Shown: positions 61,606 to 64,000 of the stretch, one piece after another | Layout: each line of letters opens with the position of its first letter | Numbering within the stretch: the first letter of the stretch is position 1 | Assembly: GCF_001645385.1 (NCBI RefSeq) | Contig: NZ_LVHI01000002.1 | Span: forward strand, 62,001 to 126,000 | Direction: 5' to 3' | Origin: Rhodococcoides kyotonense | GTDB lineage: Bacteria > Actinomycetota > Actinomycetes > Mycobacteriales > Mycobacteriaceae | DNA length: 64,000 bases | The notes under the pieces: generated by a model | Database searches by the model: none | What the model was told of the DNA's origin: nothing | What the model saw: only the letters and a program-made list of their open reading frames with translations | Made by a program: the position numbers and the translations under genes

Positions 61606-62655
61606 TCACACTCCGGCGCCTCGGTACGCCTGCGCGGTCTTCTCGGCCGTTTGTCGCCAGCTCATTCGAGAGGCCGCCGCGACAGCCGCCGTGGTCGACG
61701 CGTCTCGTGCGGCGTCGTCGAAGACGAGTGGGCGAATGGCGTCCGCCCAGTCGGAGACGCGTTCGGACGTCAGCAGGGTCGCGCCGTCGCCGACGACGTC
61801 GGGGAGTGCACCGACCGCGCTGGCGACGACGGCACCGCCACATGCCATTGCTTCGACGGGTGGCAGGCCGTAGCCCTCGTAACGCGACGCGTACGCGGTC
61901 ACCGTTGCGGCCGCGTAGAGCGCAGGAAGGTCGTCGAGGTCGACGTAACCGAGGCCGACGGCCGACGTCGGCTTGTCGGGACCCGTCGATCCGGCTCCCG
62001 CGAGGAGGCATGGGACGCCGACCTTCTCGGCCGCGTCCGCGACGAGTTGGACGTTCTTGCGAGGTTCGACGGTACCGACCTGCATGACGAACTTCTCCGG
62101 CAGCGAGTATTTCGCGCGGACCGCCTCGACCTCCTCTTCTTTCGGGGGCCGCGCCCATGCGGCGGGTGCCAGCTCCGTCACCACTGCGTCGCGTCCGCTC
62201 ACCGACTTGATTCGGTCGGCGGTGAACTGAGAGACGGCGAGGAGGAGATCTGCGCGTCGGAGTGTGTGCCGCACGAGGCGCTGCTCTCCCAGAGCTCGGA
62301 ACCGGCTCGATGCCGACGGCATGTCGATCACCGAAAGGTCGTGCACGGTGGCGACTTTGAACGCTCGGGTCACGAGCGGGAGGTCCACATCCAAGCCGTG
62401 GACGACATCGGCGGGTCCGACGGGGAGTGCGCCGAGCACGGCGCGGACGGCGCCGTCGGCAACCCTGCGCGTCGACGGCGTGACGGCCGCGGGCAGCTCG
62501 CCGACGGCATCTTCCTGCACGACGGCGTTCAGGTCGGCTCCCGGAAGCTGCTCGGGGAGCTCGTTCAGTAACTCGCGGATGTAGGTCTGAACCCCGCTTC
62601 CGCCGGGCCGAAGCGCGAGCGCACCGTAGACGTATCGTGTTGCGCCGCTGCGCAT
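61606..62655 (-). CDS. GT4-family glycosyltransferase
   Basis: A 349-residue GT-B enzyme: RPGGSGVQTYIRELL (about 16-30), VATVHDLSVIDMP, MQVGTVEPRKNVQL and SRYEGYGLPPVEAMACGGAVVAS (EX7E region). ATG 62655 follows GGAG and lies 91 bp inside the preceding polymerase/ligase gene in another frame. Family similarity begins at the third residue after this start, so the overlap seems real. It should act in surface-polysaccharide synthesis. Confidence 0.88.
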   Translation of the reverse strand: MRSGATRYVYGALALRPGGSGVQTYIRELLNELPEQLPGADLNAVVQEDAVGELPAAVTPSTRRVADGAVRAVLGALPVGPADVVHGLDVDLPLVTRAFKVATVHDLSVIDMPSASSRFRALGEQRLVRHTLRRADLLLAVSQFTADRIKSVSGRDAVVTELAPAAWARPPKEEEVEAVRAKYSLPEKFVMQVGTVEPRKNVQLVADAAEKVGVPCLLAGAGSTGPDKPTSAVGLGYVDLDDLPALYAAATVTAYASRYEGYGLPPVEAMACGGAVVASAVGALPDVVGDGATLLTSERVSDWADAIRPLVFDDAARDASTTAAVAAASRMSWRQTAEKTAQAYRGAGV

Positions 62656-63956
62656 CCCACCACTCCTAACAGTAACCAGAAATAGACGTCGGTCGGGAAG
62701 ATCTCGAAATACGTGGACACCAGCGAAGCGAACATCGCGGCGACGATGGATGCGCCGACGCCGAGTGCGAGGGCGCCGTCGCGGCCCGGCATGGACCGTG
62801 ACAAGCGGGTGCACCACATCAGTGCGGTGACGAGAAGTGCCACCACGACCCACAGTCCGATCGGTCCGAGCTCGAGAAGGGCCTTCACGTAGTAGTTGTC
62901 GGGTTGGTAGTTGGTGGAGAGCCCGTCCTCGGTCTGGAACGAGGCGCCCGATGCAGTGGATATTCGGTCGGCTGCCGATCCGCTGGAACCTAGTGCGGTT
63001 CCGAGCGGATGAACTTGAATGCTGGCGATGATGTTGTTCCAACCATCACTGCGCTGCCCGAGACTTCTCGACGAGAAGAAGACCTCGGTGATCTTCGGTA
63101 CGAACGGAACGATCACCGCCACGGCGGCCGCCGCCACGGCGAGGGGAGCAGCGAGGAATCGGAACCGGATAGCGATCAGGTAGATCAGTCCGACGATCAG
63201 GCCGAGGATTGCGCCGCGCACGATCGAACTGGCCATCGCCACGACCATGACCGGAGACGCGCACAGGAACAACAGGTTTCGACGCCGACGTGGCTCGGCC
63301 AGAGCGACGGCACCGCCGACCAACAATGCGAGCATCACGTACAACCCGAACGGGAACGGCAGGTTGAACGTGCTGAACGTACGGAGCAGGCCACCCGACG
63401 TGCGCACCTGCGTCCCGTACTCGTAACCGAGGGAGACGAGCGCTGCCGGCCCCGCGATCAACTGGGCGATGCCGACGGCCGACGTGAAGGCGCCTACCCC
63501 CATCAGGATGCTGACGATGGCGTCGCGATCCTTGGCGTCGAACGGCGCGAGCCACATGATGCCGATCAACAGGATGTAGAAGAAGGTCACCTTGATCGCG
63601 AAGATGCCCACGAACCCGAACACCGCGAGGGCGGAGACGACGCCCATCGCGATGTACAGGGCAACCGCAGGCCACCACGGCATGAGAAGAGGGGCGCCGC
63701 CACGTCTCGGTCCGCTGTCCTTCGGGCGCTTGTCGCGACGAAGCCACGCGCAGATCAACGTGAACAGGACGAGGCCTTCTTTCCACCCCGACACGAACCC
63801 GGGTACCGGAAGCAGCACCAGTAGCCCGTTGAACGGGACCCCCAGTGCAAGAAGGAGAACGCCACGCTGCGGCCGGTACCAGATCGATCGAGCGACGAAC
63901 CAGCCGACGATCACGACGATCACGGCACCCAAAGCCGCAGCGACGACGGTGATCAC
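62565..63956 (-). CDS. O-antigen polymerase/ligase-like membrane protein (Wzy/WaaL)
   Basis: A 463-residue protein with 11-12 hydrophobic helices and a large outer loop (about 275-340; SLGQRSDGWNNIIASIQVHPLG, split) characteristic of Wzy/WaaL polymerases and ligases. It would polymerise repeat units on the outer side of the membrane. GTG 63956 overlaps the stop of an upstream gene (GTGA). Its last 91 bp overlap the glycosyltransferase start. Confidence 0.85.
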   Translation of the reverse strand: MITVVAAALGAVIVVIVGWFVARSIWYRPQRGVLLLALGVPFNGLLVLLPVPGFVSGWKEGLVLFTLICAWLRRDKRPKDSGPRRGGAPLLMPWWPAVALYIAMGVVSALAVFGFVGIFAIKVTFFYILLIGIMWLAPFDAKDRDAIVSILMGVGAFTSAVGIAQLIAGPAALVSLGYEYGTQVRTSGGLLRTFSTFNLPFPFGLYVMLALLVGGAVALAEPRRRRNLLFLCASPVMVVAMASSIVRGAILGLIVGLIYLIAIRFRFLAAPLAVAAAAVAVIVPFVPKITEVFFSSRSLGQRSDGWNNIIASIQVHPLGTALGSSGSAADRISTASGASFQTEDGLSTNYQPDNYYVKALLELGPIGLWVVVALLVTALMWCTRLSRSMPGRDGALALGVGASIVAAMFASLVSTYFEIFPTDVYFWLLLGVVGCAAAQHDTSTVRSRFGPAEAGFRPTSASY

Positions 63957-64000
63957 GAGACGCCCGATGAGTCTTCGCGACTCATGGAATCAGTCCTCTG
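63953..64000 (-). CDS. 3' fragment of the gene upstream of the polymerase
   Basis: A frame open to the right edge ends in QRTDSMSREDSSGVS and a TGA that overlaps the polymerase GTG (GTGA). The overlap suggests a real coding end in the same operon; the family cannot be told. Confidence 0.5.
   Translation of the reverse strand, partial: QRTDSMSREDSSGVS

Overview
The window is high-GC DNA (by eye about two thirds G+C) with GTG starts, leaderless-looking genes, four-base stop/start overlaps and actinobacterial families: a DesA3-type desaturase with its reductase, a DUF5313 protein, an Rv2629-type protein, an IclR/PcaR regulator and acyl-CoA dehydrogenases in bulk. A Rhodococcus or close mycolate-containing relative is the best fit; this is inferred from gene content only. 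No rRNA, tRNA, CRISPR array, transposase or phage gene was seen.

Layout. (1) 1-8.05 kb, stress and signalling: a small heat-shock protein behind a CIRCE element, a divergent MurE-like ligase, a manganese catalase with a general-stress type promoter, a hemerythrin, a membrane Ser/Thr kinase with a Gly/Asn repeat tail, an EAL protein and an epimerase. (2) 8.2-12.8 kb: a TetR regulator with two operators and a divergent small membrane protein, then pcaF-pcaR and divergent pcaIJ, the last steps of the beta-ketoadipate pathway. (3) 12.8-18.7 kb: the DesA3-like desaturase and reductase, an Rv2629-like protein, two tiny proteins with SigF/SigB-like promoters, and an EamA transporter broken by a G7 frameshift.

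(4) 18.8-49.3 kb: a large catabolic island. It holds an MFS exporter, a KstD/fumarate-reductase-like flavoprotein, a complete ABC importer (lipoprotein, ATPase, fused permease), four SDRs, an MBL-fold hydrolase, an EthD protein, a TetR regulator, an acyl-CoA ligase, a zinc alcohol dehydrogenase, three acyl-CoA dehydrogenases, an ACAD10/11-type kinase, an Ltp-type thiolase plus DUF35 protein, an enoyl-CoA hydratase, two SnoaL-like proteins, a FadA/FadB pair, an old-yellow-enzyme/dienoyl-CoA-reductase homologue and a second, equal-length solute-binding lipoprotein. A 13-bp imperfect palindrome, (T/C)GAA-N5-TTC(A/G), occurs near the head of its transcription units. At three of them it sits 5-6 nt downstream of a recognisable -10 box, as a repressor site would. 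I infer one regulon, probably controlled by the TetR protein at 30.2-30.8 kb, that imports a carboxylic acid or lactone-like compound, activates it with CoA and degrades it through beta-oxidation-like and 4-hydroxyacyl-CoA chemistry. The substrate is unknown. This island is the best candidate for an undescribed system here.

(5) 49.3-53.9 kb: a MarR/OhrR regulator with its palindrome, a DUF5313 protein, a luciferase-like oxidoreductase and an RsbQ-RsbP energy-stress pair. (6) 53.9-64 kb: a surface-polysaccharide cluster, all on the minus strand: three GT4 glycosyltransferases, a polymerase/ligase, a flippase, a Wzz-like protein, a PapA/condensation-like acyltransferase and a secreted lipase lipoprotein.
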